Shown here: one piece after another, positions 25,062 through 37,612 of the stretch
Layout of the letters: the number at the start of each line of letters is the position of its first letter
Numbering within the stretch: the stretch's first letter is position 1
Source: Kiloniellales bacterium
Lineage (GTDB): Bacteria > Pseudomonadota > Alphaproteobacteria > Kiloniellales > JAKSDN01
Length of the DNA: 48,453 bases
Assembly (NCBI GenBank): GCA_028280455.1
Contig: JANQLT010000071.1
Location: forward strand, 1 to 48,453
Direction of reading: 5' to 3'
The notes under the pieces: model-generated
Told to the model about the DNA's origin: nothing
Databases searched by the model: none
Seen by the model: the letters and a program-made list of their open reading frames with translations, nothing else
Position numbers and translations under genes: made by a program

Positions 25062-26171
25062 CTAGCCGGCGAGAGCCTGGACCGCCTCGAGGACCGCGTC
25101 ACCCATCTCGCGGGTCGAGACGGTGGTCGAGCCTGATGCCGCGATATCGGCGGTCCTCTGGCCCGACGCCAGTACCCGCTCGACGGCGCGCTCGACGAGC
25201 TGAGCCTCCTCTTCGAGGTCGAGCGAGTAGCGCAGCAGCATGGCGAAGCTCAGCAGGCTGGCCAGCGGGTTGGCCTTGCCCTGGCCGGCGATGTCCGGCG
25301 CCGAGCCGTGCACCGGCTCGTAGAGGCCGCGGCGCCGGCCCTCGGGATCGGGATCGCCGAGCGAGGCCGAGGGCAGCATGCCGAGCGAGCCGGTCAGCAT
25401 GGCGGCGGCGTCCGAGAGCATGTCGCCGAACAGGTTGTCGGTGACGATGACGTCGAACTGCTTGGGCGCGCGCACGAGCTGCATGGCGCAGTTGTCGGCG
25501 TACATGTGCGACAGCGCGACATCCGGATAGTCGGGCCCGAGCGCCGTCACGACCTCGCGCCAGAGCACGCCGGACTCCATGACGTTGGCCTTCTCGACCG
25601 AGCAGAGCTTGCCGCCGCGCTTGCGGGCCAGCTCGAAGGCGACGCGCGCCACCCGCTCGATCTCGGCGTCGCTGTAGACCTGGGTGTTGACGCCGCGCCG
25701 GCTGCCGTCGGGCAGGGTCTCGATGCCGCGCGGCTCGCCGAAGTAGACCCCGCCGGTCAGCTCGCGGACGATCAGGATGTCGAGTCCGCTGACCACCTCC
25801 GGCTTCAGGGTCGAGGCCTCGACCAGGGCGTCGAAGCAGAGCGCCGGGCGCAGGTTGGCGTAGAGCGCCATCTCCTTGCGCAGGCGCAGCAGGCCGCGCT
25901 CCGGCTTGCGCTCGAAGGGGATGTCGTCCCACTTCGGCCCGCCGACCGCACCGAGCAGGGTGGCGTCGGCGGTCATGGCCTTGTCCATGGTGGCATCGGC
26001 CAGCGGGGTGCCGTGGGCGTCGATCGCCGCGCCGCCGACCAGGTCCTCCTCGATCTCGAAGGTCACCGCGCCCTGGGCGTCGAGCCAGTCGGCCACCCGC
26101 CGCACCTCGGCCATGCACTCCGGCCCGATGCCGTCGCCCGGCAGCAGCAGCAATTGCTTGTTGGATGTCAC
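25062..26171 (-). CDS. leuB: 3-isopropylmalate dehydrogenase
   Basis: LeuB catalyses the NAD-dependent oxidative decarboxylation in leucine synthesis. The 369-residue protein has [12 protein letters not shown] at the N-terminus, [20 protein letters not shown], the substrate motif [14 protein letters not shown], and the metal/NAD motif [20 protein letters not shown]. The start codon is GTG 26171, with gggga upstream. It belongs to leuCD, which are 2.4 kb further upstream on the same strand, separated by inserted material. Confidence 0.96.
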   Translation of the reverse strand: MTSNKQLLLLPGDGIGPECMAEVRRVADWLDAQGAVTFEIEEDLVGGAAIDAHGTPLADATMDKAMTADATLLGAVGGPKWDDIPFERKPERGLLRLRKEMALYANLRPALCFDALVEASTLKPEVVSGLDILIVRELTGGVYFGEPRGIETLPDGSRRGVNTQVYSDAEIERVARVAFELARKRGGKLCSVEKANVMESGVLWREVVTALGPDYPDVALSHMYADNCAMQLVRAPKQFDVIVTDNLFGDMLSDAAAMLTGSLGMLPSASLGDPDPEGRRRGLYEPVHGSAPDIAGQGKANPLASLLSFAMLLRYSLDLEEEAQLVERAVERVLASGQRTADIAASGSTTVSTREMGDAVLEAVQALAG

Positions 26172-26350
26172 GGTCCGCTTCCCCTACCGAGCAAGTATCG
26201 CGATCAATTAGCCGTCACGGAGTGGAGCTTCAAGTGCCAGATATGTAGCAACAGCGCTGGGAAACGGGTTGGAGGACTCTCGATGCGAGCGCACAATGCC
26301 AATTCTTCCAGCTCGGACAGATGTAGCCCAAACAAAGCTCAAGGTATTTG

Positions 26351-26365
26351 TCTGTAGTCTACAGA
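26351..26365. promoter_or_regulatory. 15-base perfect palindrome before the low-GC gene
   Basis: tctgtag-t-ctacaga is a perfect inverted repeat ending 14 bases before the ATG of the gene at 26379. Its length and position suit an operator, but no regulator is encoded nearby. Confidence 0.35.
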
Positions 26366-26378
26366 ATGAGAGTCAGAA

Positions 26379-27107
26379 ATGGGCAATCTCTTACTAGGAA
26401 TCTTCATCGGTGCCTTCCTAAGTACGGCCGTCATGCTATCGACGTTTGGCGAATCGCTCAATTCTCCTTGGTGGGCTGGATCAGCTGGTGTCGTGGTCGG
26501 CACAGTTCTAGCTGCAATGTTCACTTTTATCCGCGACGCTCTTCAAACGAAGGCTAAGGCAAACGCTGTTGCAACGACCATATACACGGAACTGGTTGAT
26601 AGAGTAGCGCGGTGCTGCTTCGACTATGACCGTCCATTCAGCCAATACGCGTTTCCAAATCCGGACCAAACCACGAATCGCTCAAGAATGGACGTGACGA
26701 AGTTCCGTCCGACCGACCCGGTAGCCTATCCTTCAATCGGAGCGAACTTAGCGCTGCTGCCAACACGAGCACGCAGCCATGTCGTCCAATTCTATTCCTC
26801 GCTCGATCGCTGGCGCCGTGAGATAGATGACATTAGTCAGTCGAAAAAGGATCTGTATGCGGGTACAGATCTAGTTCGGTTGCAGAGGCGCCTTGGAGAA
26901 ACACTGCCATACGCTGAGCGCGCAATCTGGAGTCTTTCCAATGCCGTGAAGGACGCGGAGGCCATAGATAAAGGCGCGTTCGATGGCATTTACTTGACCG
27001 CTGTCGACGAACGAAAACGCCGGCTCACCGAATCTAACTTGCGAGAAACTCTGTCTGAGCTTTGCGAACACGCGGTTAGATCTAGGGGTTTGGAGTCCAA
27101 ACGATAG
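26379..27107 (+). CDS. Low-GC membrane-anchored hypothetical protein
   Basis: The 242-residue protein has two N-terminal hydrophobic segments (about 2-21 and 33-50, GSAGVVVGTVLAAMFTFIRD). A soluble, charged, partly helical domain follows (about 55-242), with LLPTRARSHVVQFYSSLDRW and a helical C-terminus ending SELCEHAVRSRGLESKR. No family was recognised. The gene and its upstream spacer use many A/T third positions, near 50% GC in a ~70% GC neighbourhood, and it runs against the leu genes. Recent horizontal acquisition is likely. It could be a phage- or defence-associated membrane protein, but nothing in the sequence demonstrates this. Confidence 0.7.
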   Translation: MGNLLLGIFIGAFLSTAVMLSTFGESLNSPWWAGSAGVVVGTVLAAMFTFIRDALQTKAKANAVATTIYTELVDRVARCCFDYDRPFSQYAFPNPDQTTNRSRMDVTKFRPTDPVAYPSIGANLALLPTRARSHVVQFYSSLDRWRREIDDISQSKKDLYAGTDLVRLQRRLGETLPYAERAIWSLSNAVKDAEAIDKGAFDGIYLTAVDERKRRLTESNLRETLSELCEHAVRSRGLESKR

Positions 27108-27137
27108 CCGTTAGCCTGCCATCTCACTTAGACACCA

Positions 27138-27590
27138 GTCATGCTCGGGCTTGACCCGAGCATCCATGCCTCGGCTCGCGAGGTCCGTGCCAACAGAGGC
27201 ATGGACCCTCGGGCTTGACCCACTGCTGTCCGGTTGAGGATTGAAGACTGTTCTTTGTCCGCTTCGCGGACGCCCCCCTCCCTAACCCTCCCCCTCGCGG
27301 GGGGAGGGAAATGGATATTGGTATCAGCAGGTTAAACCTCCCCCCTCGAGGGGGAGGTCGGCGCGGAGCGCCGGGAGGGGGGCTGGCGCGAAGCGCCGAA
27401 AGGCGATTGTCAGTCGCGAGACCCGACCTTGCTTGAATGCCCTTTAGGCCAACCGTTGCAGCGCCTTGCGCTCAAAGCCCGGAAGCCAAACCGGACAGCA
27501 CTGGGCTTGACCCGAGGGTCCATGGTCGACCAGGCACGGACCCTGCGGGCTGCAGCATGGATGCTCGGGTCAAGCCCGAGCATGACATTA
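27138..27590. repeat. Composite nested palindromic element
   Basis: Two imperfect ~100-base inverted arms (27138-27237 and 27493-27590) share catgctcgggcttgacccga, the ggaccctcggg word and tgctgtccggtt. They enclose an inner CCCTCCC-type double hairpin (about 27259-27400: ccctccccctcgcgggggg and cctcccccctcgagggggagg), related to the unit at 3042-3140. No coding capacity was found in the 506-base interval 27108-27613. Confidence 0.7.
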
Positions 27591-27613
27591 GGTGCGAAGA
27601 CTCCGTCCCGCCC

Positions 27614-28450
27614 TCAGCTCAGATCGAAGCCCTTGCGGCGGACGAAGGCGCCGAAGTCGGCGCGCTCCCGGGCAGCGTACTGGCGGGTCTTGTCCTCGGA
27701 CCAGCCGTAGGCCTCGCTGGGGCCGTAGGACTCCTCGAAGCGCTGCTGCGCGTAGGGCTGCAGCGCGCCGCGGCGGCGGTCGTAGGCGGCCACCTGTTCG
27801 CGCAGGCCCATCTCCGAGAAGCGGTCGCGGTGCAGGGTCGCGTCGAGCGGCAGGCGCGGGCTGATCTCGCCGTCCTCGGCGGGCCAGCCGAGGGTCAGGC
27901 CGGCGACCGGGAAGACCCACTGCGGCAGGCCGAGGAGCTGGCTGACCCGCTCGGCGTGGTTGCGCACGGCGCTGATCGGGCAGCAGCCGAGGCCGACCGA
28001 CTCCGCGACCAGCACGAAGGCCGAGAGGGCGATGCCGGCATCGACGGCGGCGTTGAAGAAGGCGTCGAGGTGGTCGTTGGCGAAGGGATGGCCGCGCCAG
28101 TCGTGGAGCTGGCGCTGGCGCCGGTTGTTGGCGCAGAACACCAGGAAGACCGGCGCCTCGGCGATCCAGGGCGAGTCGGCCAGCAGGCCTTCGACTTCCG
28201 TCCGCAGTGCCGGGTCCTCGACCAGGACGATGTCGCGCTGCTGCAGATCGGACTTGCTGGGCGCGCAAAGCGCCAAAGCGCAGAGATCCGTCACCAGGGC
28301 CGGCGGAACGGGCTGCTCGCTGTAGCGCCGGTGGGAGCGGCGCCCGGCCAGCCGCGTCAGGAAGTCGCTGTCCTCGACCTCAGGCGTGCCGCCGGCACCC
28401 TGTCCGAAGCGATAGGCCAGAAGCTCGGCCAGCCGGCCATGTTCCGTCAT
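27614..28450 (-). CDS. Nitroreductase-family flavin oxidoreductase
   Basis: This 278-residue FMN-dependent oxidoreductase is related to NfsA-type nitroreductases. The FMN-phosphate motif RRSHRRYSEQPVPP (residues 37-50), CAPSKSDLQQRDIVLVEDPA, GIALSAFVLVAESVGLGCCP and GLTLGWPAEDGEISPRLPL follow the family order. The physiological substrate cannot be read from the sequence. It is placed downstream of leuD, in the insertion zone between leuD and leuB. Confidence 0.85.
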   Translation of the reverse strand: MTEHGRLAELLAYRFGQGAGGTPEVEDSDFLTRLAGRRSHRRYSEQPVPPALVTDLCALALCAPSKSDLQQRDIVLVEDPALRTEVEGLLADSPWIAEAPVFLVFCANNRRQRQLHDWRGHPFANDHLDAFFNAAVDAGIALSAFVLVAESVGLGCCPISAVRNHAERVSQLLGLPQWVFPVAGLTLGWPAEDGEISPRLPLDATLHRDRFSEMGLREQVAAYDRRRGALQPYAQQRFEESYGPSEAYGWSEDKTRQYAARERADFGAFVRRKGFDLS

Positions 28451-28561
28451 GGCGAGGCGCGGCGCGCCGACGCCATCCGGGCTCGCGGTGTCCCCCGCAG
28501 CAAAGGATGACTGGATCGCCGCGCGGCCATGGGCCTCATGCGATGACGAGTGAGACCCATC

Positions 28562-29164
28562 CTAGGCCCAGGGCTGGGCCAGCTTGCGCTGCTCTTCGAA
28601 GCCGGCGATCGCCGACTCCTTCTCCAGGGTCAGGCCGATGTCGTCGAGGCCGTTCAGCAGGCAGTGCTTGCGGAAGGGGTCGATCTCGAACGAGATCGAG
28701 CCGCCGTCCGGCCCGGTGATGACCTGCTTCTCGAGGTCGACGGTGACGACGGCGTTGGAGCCGCGCGCGGCGTCGTCCATCAGCAGGTCGACCTGCTCCT
28801 GCGGCAGGGCGATGGGCAGAATGCCGTTCTTGAAGCAGTTGTTGTAGAAGATGTCGGCGAAGGAGGGCGCGATGACGCAGCGGATGCCGGCGTCGAGCAG
28901 CGCCCAGGGCGCATGCTCGCGGCTCGAGCCGCAGCCGAAGTTGGCGCCCGCGACCAGGATCTTGGCATCCTTGTAGGCCGGCTGGTCGAGCACGAAGTCC
29001 TTCGGCGCGCCCTGCTCGTCGAAGCGCAGCTCGAAGAACAGGCCCTTGGAGAGGCCGCTGCGCTCGATGGTCTTCAGGAACTGCTTGGGGATGATCATGT
29101 CGGTGTCGACATTGACCATCGGCAGGGGCGCGGCGACGCCGCTCAAGGTGGTGAACTTGTCCAT
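28562..29164 (-). CDS. leuD: 3-isopropylmalate dehydratase small subunit
   Basis: LeuD, 200 residues, is the swivelling domain of isopropylmalate isomerase. [17 protein letters not shown] and [18 protein letters not shown] with [20 protein letters not shown] are diagnostic. ATG 29164 lies 2 bases after the leuC stop, so translation is probably coupled. Confidence 0.96.
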   Translation of the reverse strand: MDKFTTLSGVAAPLPMVNVDTDMIIPKQFLKTIERSGLSKGLFFELRFDEQGAPKDFVLDQPAYKDAKILVAGANFGCGSSREHAPWALLDAGIRCVIAPSFADIFYNNCFKNGILPIALPQEQVDLLMDDAARGSNAVVTVDLEKQVITGPDGGSISFEIDPFRKHCLLNGLDDIGLTLEKESAIAGFEEQRKLAQPWA

Positions 29165-29166
29165 GG

Positions 29167-30594
29167 TCACAAGAGCTCCCGAACGTCCGTGATGCGGCCG
29201 GTCACGGCGGCGGCGGCGGCCATGGCCGGGCTCATCAAGTGGGTGCGGCCGCCGCGTCCCTGGCGGCCTTCGAAGTTGCGGTTGGAGGTCGAGGCACAGC
29301 GCTCGCCAGGCTCCAGGCGGTCGGCGTTCATCGCCAGGCACATGGAGCAGCCGGGCTCGCGCCACTCGAAGCCGGCCTCGACGAAGATCCGGTCGAGCCC
29401 CTCCTCCTCGGCCTGGTTCTTGACCAGGCCGGAGCCCGGCACGATCAGCGCCTGCACCGCCTCGGCCACGCGCCGCCCCTTGGCGACCGCGGCGGCCTCG
29501 CGCAGGTCCTCGATCCGGGCATTGGTGCAGGAGCCGATGAAGACCTTGTCGACCGGCACCTCGGCGAGCGGCGTGCCGGGCGTCAGGCCCATGTAGTCGA
29601 GCGAGCGCTGCAGCGACGCGCGCCGGGTCTCGTCCTCGGCCGCGGAGGGGTCCGGCACCTGGCCGGTGACCGGCGCCACGTCCTGCGGGCTGGTGCCCCA
29701 GGTGACCTGCGGCACGATCTCCTCGGCCTCCAGGCGGACCTCGGTGTCGTAGCGCGCGCCCTCGTCCGAGGGCAGCGTCCGCCAGGCGGCGACCGCGGCC
29801 TCCCACTGGCCGGCCTTGGGCACCCGGGGCCGGCCCGCGAGGTACGCGAAGGTGGTCTCGTCGGGCGCGATCAGCCCGGCCCTGGCGCCGGCCTCGATCG
29901 ACATGTTGCAGACCGTCATGCGGCCGGCCATGTCGAGCGCCCGGATCGCTTCGCCGGCGTACTCGATGACGTGGCCGGTGCCGCCGGCCGTGCCGATCTT
30001 GCCGACGATGGCCAGGATCAGGTCCTTGGCCGTGGTGCCGGCCGGCCGCGTGCCTGCGACCGTGATGCGCATGTTCTTGGCCGGGCGCTGCAGCAGGGTC
30101 TGGGTGGCCAGCACGTGCTCGACCTCGGAGGTGCCGATGCCGAAGGCCAGGGCCCCGAAGGCGCCGTGGGTCGCGGTGTGGGAGTCGCCGCAGACGATGG
30201 TCGTGCCCGGCAGGGTGAAGCCCTGCTCCGGGCCGATGATGTGGACGATGCCCTGGCGCAGGTCGTTCATGTCGAACAGCTCGATGCCGAAGGCCTCGCA
30301 GTTGCGGGTCAGCGTCTCGACCTGCAGCAGGCTTTCCGGGTCGTCGATGCCCTTGCTGCGGTCGGTGGTCGGCACGTTGTGGTCGGCCACGGCGAGGGTC
30401 AGGTCCGGCCGGCGCACCTTGCGGCCGGCCATGCGCAGGCCCTCGAAGGCCTGCGGGCTGGTCACCTCGTGGACCAGGTGTCGGTCGATGTAGATCAGGC
30501 AGGTGCCATCGTCCTGCCGATCCACCACATGGCTGTCCCAGATCTTGTCGAACAGCGTACGGGGGCCGTCCTTGCGCCCGGTCATATCCCTCAC
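29167..30594 (-). CDS. leuC: 3-isopropylmalate dehydratase large subunit
   Basis: LeuC, 475 residues, carries the 4Fe-4S cluster of isopropylmalate isomerase (leucine synthesis). Cluster cysteines lie in [17 protein letters not shown] and [43 protein letters not shown] and [20 protein letters not shown] are further signatures. Upstream to the next gene are 138 bases, which could hold a promoter or leader; no attenuator with leucine codons was evident. Confidence 0.96.
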   Translation of the reverse strand: MRDMTGRKDGPRTLFDKIWDSHVVDRQDDGTCLIYIDRHLVHEVTSPQAFEGLRMAGRKVRRPDLTLAVADHNVPTTDRSKGIDDPESLLQVETLTRNCEAFGIELFDMNDLRQGIVHIIGPEQGFTLPGTTIVCGDSHTATHGAFGALAFGIGTSEVEHVLATQTLLQRPAKNMRITVAGTRPAGTTAKDLILAIVGKIGTAGGTGHVIEYAGEAIRALDMAGRMTVCNMSIEAGARAGLIAPDETTFAYLAGRPRVPKAGQWEAAVAAWRTLPSDEGARYDTEVRLEAEEIVPQVTWGTSPQDVAPVTGQVPDPSAAEDETRRASLQRSLDYMGLTPGTPLAEVPVDKVFIGSCTNARIEDLREAAAVAKGRRVAEAVQALIVPGSGLVKNQAEEEGLDRIFVEAGFEWREPGCSMCLAMNADRLEPGERCASTSNRNFEGRQGRGGRTHLMSPAMAAAAAVTGRITDVRELL

Positions 30595-30732
30595 TCCGGT
30601 GTCTCGACGACCGGCGCGCGGCGCTGTGCCGGCGGCCGGGCCGCGGACTATAGCCGCTGGCCGGGGCCGCCGAAAGGCCCGGAAAGGCCCTTCGCCGCAG
30701 GGGGATACCGGGTTCTCGCTCCGAAAGTCGGG

Positions 30733-31320
30733 CTAGCCTGCCTGCATCGCTGCGACGCCGGCGTGGTAGCGCGTATCGGCCTCGCGGAAGACGGCGCGGG
30801 TATGGTCCATGTCCCAGGGCTGCTCAACCAGGGTCTCGTGGTCCCACTGGCTGCGCGGCATCGGCGGGTCGAAGAAGTCGCCGGCATAGACGTGGATCGC
30901 CGCGGTCAGCTTGGCGATGGGATTGGCGACCGAGTGGATGATGTCGCGCCCCAGGGTCGCCACCTGGCCGCTGCCCATGGACTCCGCGCCGGCCGCCTCG
31001 ATGCCGGGCCCCTCCGTCTCGCCGTCGCCGATGCGCCGCCAGAAGACGTTGTCCTCCCGGCCGCCGTAGATGCCGATCACCGCCGCCATGTTGTGGTTGT
31101 GCGGGAGCAGCGTCATGTAGGGCGCCCAGACGAAGTTGATGACCGTCAGATCGGGCCCCTTGTAGAGCGCGTAGACACCGGCCTTGCTCGGCTCGCCGAG
31201 GCCGGCGACGACGGCGGCCGGGTCGGAGACCGCTTCCGTGACCAGGGCGCGGAGCGCCTTCTGGCCCTCCCCGACGGCCGCCTTGCAGTCCTCGACGAAG
31301 CGATCCTTGTCGAACGCCAT
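30733..31320 (-). CDS. Cysteine-dioxygenase-like cupin protein
   Basis: The 195-residue protein has a double-stranded beta-helix core. [20 protein letters not shown] holds two metal-ligand histidines (His74, His76), followed by a Gly-rich turn [11 protein letters not shown] and a later histidine in [11 protein letters not shown], as in cysteine dioxygenase-type cupins. ATG 31320 is preferred over an in-frame start upstream. Related proteins are annotated as predicted metal-dependent enzymes. The exact thiol or other substrate is unknown. Confidence 0.7.
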   Translation of the reverse strand: MAFDKDRFVEDCKAAVGEGQKALRALVTEAVSDPAAVVAGLGEPSKAGVYALYKGPDLTVINFVWAPYMTLLPHNHNMAAVIGIYGGREDNVFWRRIGDGETEGPGIEAAGAESMGSGQVATLGRDIIHSVANPIAKLTAAIHVYAGDFFDPPMPRSQWDHETLVEQPWDMDHTRAVFREADTRYHAGVAAMQAG

Positions 31321-31412
31321 CCCAGCCTCCCAGCAGTCCTGCGATGGCCGCAAGGTGCGCCAAAGCGGCGGGCCGAGTCCAGCGCCGCGGCGCTCGCCCT
31401 CTGTCGACTAGC

Positions 31413-31994
31413 CTAGTCGGCGGTCGTCTTGGTGATCGTGAAGGCGCCCCGGAACTGGCCCGCGGCGAAGCCGGTCGCCTGGTCCTGTGGGTAGAGCCGG
31501 GCGATCTCGGCGGCGAGGCCCGGCTCGAGCTTGCCGCCGTGGCAGGTCAGACAGACCTCGCCGACCGGGATCGCCTTCATGTAGCGAAGCACCTGGCCCT
31601 CGCCCGTCTCGACAAGCTCGACGCGCTCCATCCCCTTCAGCGCGTCGCCGGCCGCGGCCCGTGCCTGGAAGTCCTCCAGCACCGCCGTTTCCCACGCGTC
31701 GGGCGCGTTGTCGGGGTTGCGCAGCTTGTGGCTGGTGCGACCGAGGGTCCAGGCCGGGGACGGCGGGACGGCGCGGGCAATGTCGGGCGCCTCGGCCTTG
31801 CAGACGCCGATGGCATGGACCGGCCCGCCCTCGTCGATGGCGCCGCGCAAGGCGCCCTGCAGCTCGCCGACGAAGGCCTTGACCAGGCCGCGGCTTTCTC
31901 GAGCGAAGTCTTGCAGCGCGGCCGAGTCGTCGGCCGCGCCGGCGCGGGGCGCCAACAGGGCAAGGGCGAGGCAGAGAGCGGCGAGTCGGCGCAT
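31413..31994 (-). CDS. DUF3365/Tll0287-like haem-binding periplasmic protein
   Basis: The 193-residue protein starts at ATG 31994 with a signal peptide (MRRLAALCLALALLAPRAGA, then AD). It carries one c-type haem motif CLTCHGG (Cys148, Cys151, His152) after RYMKAIPVGEV, and a GVCKAEAPDIA segment, typical of DUF3365 proteins. It probably acts as a redox or sensory protein in the periplasm. A fold-level assignment only. Confidence 0.75.
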   Translation of the reverse strand: MRRLAALCLALALLAPRAGAADDSAALQDFARESRGLVKAFVGELQGALRGAIDEGGPVHAIGVCKAEAPDIARAVPPSPAWTLGRTSHKLRNPDNAPDAWETAVLEDFQARAAAGDALKGMERVELVETGEGQVLRYMKAIPVGEVCLTCHGGKLEPGLAAEIARLYPQDQATGFAAGQFRGAFTITKTTAD

Positions 31995-32127
31995 GGCGTT
32001 CCTCCATCGGTTTCGGGCGCAGACCGAGTCCCTCGGACCGCGCCCTGCCATCGCCGACGACACTAGCCCGCGGGCGCCTGCCCTTCTGTGATCAAGTCAC
32101 AGGCCGTCCGACCGCCGCCGCACGCCG

Positions 32128-34152
<2,025 letters not shown>

Positions 34153-34393
34153 TGTCGCCTCCCATCGCGTTCTTCGGGTTGATCCCTTGGTGATGCCACG
34201 AAACCGCGCGGGCTCGCGGCCGAGCACAATTCGAGAGTGCTGAAATTCTAATCTTGTCACGCCTGCAGTGCCTATGCGGGATATTCTGTCTATCTATGGA
34301 CATCTCATGGCAGTGATTTCGGCGTGAGAACACGATGACCGCCTTCGAACCTGGGAGCCGCAAGCCTTCGGTCTGCGACTCCCGCCGTGGCGG
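34153..34393. other. Divergent spacer upstream of S41 peptidase
   Basis: This is 241 bases between the peptidase start (minus) and the palindrome at 34394, and the MFS gene starts after that. It must carry the peptidase promoter, but no clear motif stood out. Part of it (34230-34310) is less GC-rich than its surroundings. Confidence 0.35.
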
Positions 34394-34523
34394 CTAGAGC
34401 GTTTTCCAATCGGACGGCACCGGCCCGCTCCCCCTCCCGGCCACCCAATAGGATACTGCCGTGGGTGGCCGGGAGGGGGAGCGGGCCGGCGCCGTGATTC
34501 CGCGTCAGCGGAAAACGCTCTAG
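34394..34523. repeat. 130-base nested palindrome
   Basis: The outer arms are a perfect match: ctagagcgttttcc (34394-34407) and ggaaaacgctctag (34510-34523). The inner arms run 34416-34446 and 34463-34493 (cggcccgctccccctcccgg pairs with ccgggagggggagcgggccg). The loop is about 16 bases. It sits between two divergent genes, so it is not a terminator of either. It ends 9 bases before the MFS start codon, and could shape that gene's leader. Confidence 0.75.
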
Positions 34524-34532
34524 CCTGCCGGC

Positions 34533-35780
<1,248 letters not shown>

Positions 35781-35857
35781 GTTTCTCTCCTCGCGGCTTG
35801 CTATAAGCTCCGACGCAGCGGGCGGCTGGAACGCCCGCGAGGCATGCAGGGACGCCC

Positions 35858-36772
35858 ATGGACTTCGACCGGATCCTCGAGGAGATCGCGCAGCACGTGC
35901 GGCCCTGCTTCGGCAAGGGTAGGGTCGCCGACTACATCCCGGCCTTGGCCGCCGTGCCAGGCGACAAGTTCGGCATGGCGCTGCGCACCGTCGACGGCGG
36001 CTATCACGAGATCGGCGACGCCCGCGAGCGCTTCTCGATCCAGAGCATCTCCAAGGTCTTCACCCTCAACATCGCGGTCAGCTATGTCGGCGAGGCGCTC
36101 TGGCGCCGGGTCGGCCGCGAGCCCTCGGGCAATCCCTTCAACTCGCTGGTGCAGCTCGAGTACGAGCAGGGCATCCCGCGCAACCCGATGATCAACGCCG
36201 GCGCCATCGTGGTCTCCGACGTGCTGCTGACCCACTGCGACGACGCCAAGCAGACGCTGCTCGATCGCCTGCGCGCGCTCTCGGGCGCGGCCGACGTCGG
36301 CTTCGATCCCGTGGTCGCGCGCTCCGAGGCGGAGACCGGCTTCATCAACCGCGCGCTGGCCAGCTTCCTCAAGGGCCACGGCAACCTGGAGAACGAGGTC
36401 GAGGCCGTGCTCGACCTCTACTTCCACCAATGCGCCCTGGCGATGAGCTGCAGCGAGCTGTCGATGGCGGCGCTGCACCTGGCCAACGGCGGCGTCTCGC
36501 CGCTGCTCGGCGCGGCCGTGCTGACGCCGCAGCAGAGCAAGCGGGTCAACGCGGTGATGCTGACCTGCGGCCTCTACGACGCGGTCGGCGAGTTCGCCTT
36601 CCGGGTCGGCCTGCCGGCCAAGAGCGGCGTCGGCGGTGGCATCGTCGCCGTCCTGCCCGGCCACTACGCCGTCGCGGTCTGGTCGCCCGAGCTCGACGAG
36701 TCCGGCAACTCGACGGTCGGCGGCGCGGCCCTCGAGCACCTGACGACACTCACCGGGCATTCGGTCTTCTAG
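35858..36772 (+). CDS. glsA: Glutaminase
   Basis: The 304-residue serine-dependent glutaminase converts glutamine to glutamate and ammonia. The catalytic Ser-x-x-Lys is in RFSIQSISKVFTLNIA (Ser63, Lys66). PSGNPFNSLVQLEYEQGIPR and NPMINAGAIVVSDVLL are conserved substrate-binding regions, and GLPAKSGVGGGIVAVLPG is near the C-terminus. The length is typical. RidA follows 11 bases after the stop, indicating co-transcription. Confidence 0.95.
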   Translation: MDFDRILEEIAQHVRPCFGKGRVADYIPALAAVPGDKFGMALRTVDGGYHEIGDARERFSIQSISKVFTLNIAVSYVGEALWRRVGREPSGNPFNSLVQLEYEQGIPRNPMINAGAIVVSDVLLTHCDDAKQTLLDRLRALSGAADVGFDPVVARSEAETGFINRALASFLKGHGNLENEVEAVLDLYFHQCALAMSCSELSMAALHLANGGVSPLLGAAVLTPQQSKRVNAVMLTCGLYDAVGEFAFRVGLPAKSGVGGGIVAVLPGHYAVAVWSPELDESGNSTVGGAALEHLTTLTGHSVF

Positions 36773-36783
36773 GGAGCAACGCG

Positions 36784-37206
36784 ATGGCCCAACCGTTCGA
36801 TGCACCGGGCGTCTGGCCGCCCTTCGGCACCTTCTCCATGGGGGTCGTCCAGGGCGAGGGCCACATCGTCCACCTCAAGGGACAGGTCGCGCTCGACAAG
36901 GAGAGCCGCATCGTCGGCGAGGGCGACATGCCGGCCCAGGTCCGCCAGGTCCTGGAGAACATCCGCGCCGTGCTCGCCCACATCGGCGGAGAGATGGCCG
37001 ACATCATCTCGCTGACCCACTACATCACCGACATCGAGGCCTTCATGGCTTCCGGTGAGGTCCGCAAGGCCTACTTCCGGCCACCCTACCCGGTGACCAC
37101 GACCATAGAGGTCTCGCGCCTCTACGACCCGAAGCTGCTGGTCGAGATCACCGCCATCGCCGAGGTGCCGCGGGAGCGCTTCATGGCGCCGGAAGACGGA
37201 TCGTAG
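36784..37206 (+). CDS. RidA-family protein
   Basis: The 140-residue Rid/YjgF-type protein is probably an imine/enamine deaminase or relative. Features are the family-typical core HLKGQVALDKESRIVGEGDM, QVRQVLENIRAVLAHIGGEM and TTTIEVSRLYDPKLLVEITA. The active-site Arg seen in canonical RidA (TRxxxG) is not evident, so it may belong to a Rid subgroup. ATG 36784 has aggga 8 bases upstream. A longer in-frame reading back into glsA is an artefact. Confidence 0.85.
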   Translation: MAQPFDAPGVWPPFGTFSMGVVQGEGHIVHLKGQVALDKESRIVGEGDMPAQVRQVLENIRAVLAHIGGEMADIISLTHYITDIEAFMASGEVRKAYFRPPYPVTTTIEVSRLYDPKLLVEITAIAEVPRERFMAPEDGS

Positions 37207-37298
37207 CCAAGGCGCCTTTGCCGGGCGGGAGATACGACCGAGGTCGATTTCTCCTCCTCAGGCGGCCGTGCTACTATGGGGCAACCTGGAGCGAAGGC

Positions 37299-37520
37299 AT
37301 GGGTGAAACCAAGACGATTGATGTTTCGGAGATCCGCTTCTCCTCGACGGTCTATCCGACCGAAGAGGACATGAAGCTCTGGGAAAGCCTGAGCCCGGCG
37401 GAACAACAGGCCATCATCAAGCGCGATCTCGACGAAGCGGAGGCCAGCGGGATCGCCGCGCCGGAGACTCTCGATCAGGTGATCGAGCGCCTGCGCTCGG
37501 AACGCAAAAGCAGTGGATGA
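37299..37520 (+). CDS. Antitoxin-like protein, orphan partner of truncated ParE-type toxin
   Basis: The 73-residue acidic protein (MGETKTIDVSEIRFSS..., TEEDMKLWESLSPAEQQAII, then an alpha-helical tail ending IERLRSERKSSG) has the size and charge of a type II antitoxin. Its TGA stop overlaps the ATG of a toxin-like frame by four bases (ATGA), a hallmark of toxin-antitoxin operons. The short N-terminal extension encoded from 37218 lacks support. The toxin is truncated (see 37517), so the antitoxin is likely an orphan remnant. Confidence 0.6.
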   Translation: MGETKTIDVSEIRFSSTVYPTEEDMKLWESLSPAEQQAIIKRDLDEAEASGIAAPETLDQVIERLRSERKSSG

Positions 37521-37612
37521 CCTTTAGGCTCAGCAGAAAAGCGCTGCGGCAGATTGAAGAGGTTATTCGATCACGTAGATCCAGGCATCCAGATTCCCGT
37601 CCGACGTGCTGA
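37517..37612 (+). pseudogene. Truncated ParE-like toxin gene
   Basis: The frame MTFRLSRKALRQIEEVIRSR matches the N-terminal pattern of RelE/ParE toxins (LSRKAL, then an alpha-helix). After about 18 codons it runs into the 3' end of the opposing gamma-glutamylcyclotransferase-like gene and stops at 37612, where a ~90-100-residue protein is expected. The deletion joint appears to lie near 37563. Confidence 0.6.

Noticed and set aside
26222-26350. Short Cys-containing peptide frame (CQICSNSAGKRV) in the leuB-orphan spacer
   Set aside because: It is only the tail of an antisense leuB frame, with no start or ribosome-binding site of its own.
36430-36783. In-frame N-terminal extension of the RidA gene into glsA
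   Set aside because: The codons overlap glsA in another frame, and ATG 36784 has a proper ribosome-binding site.
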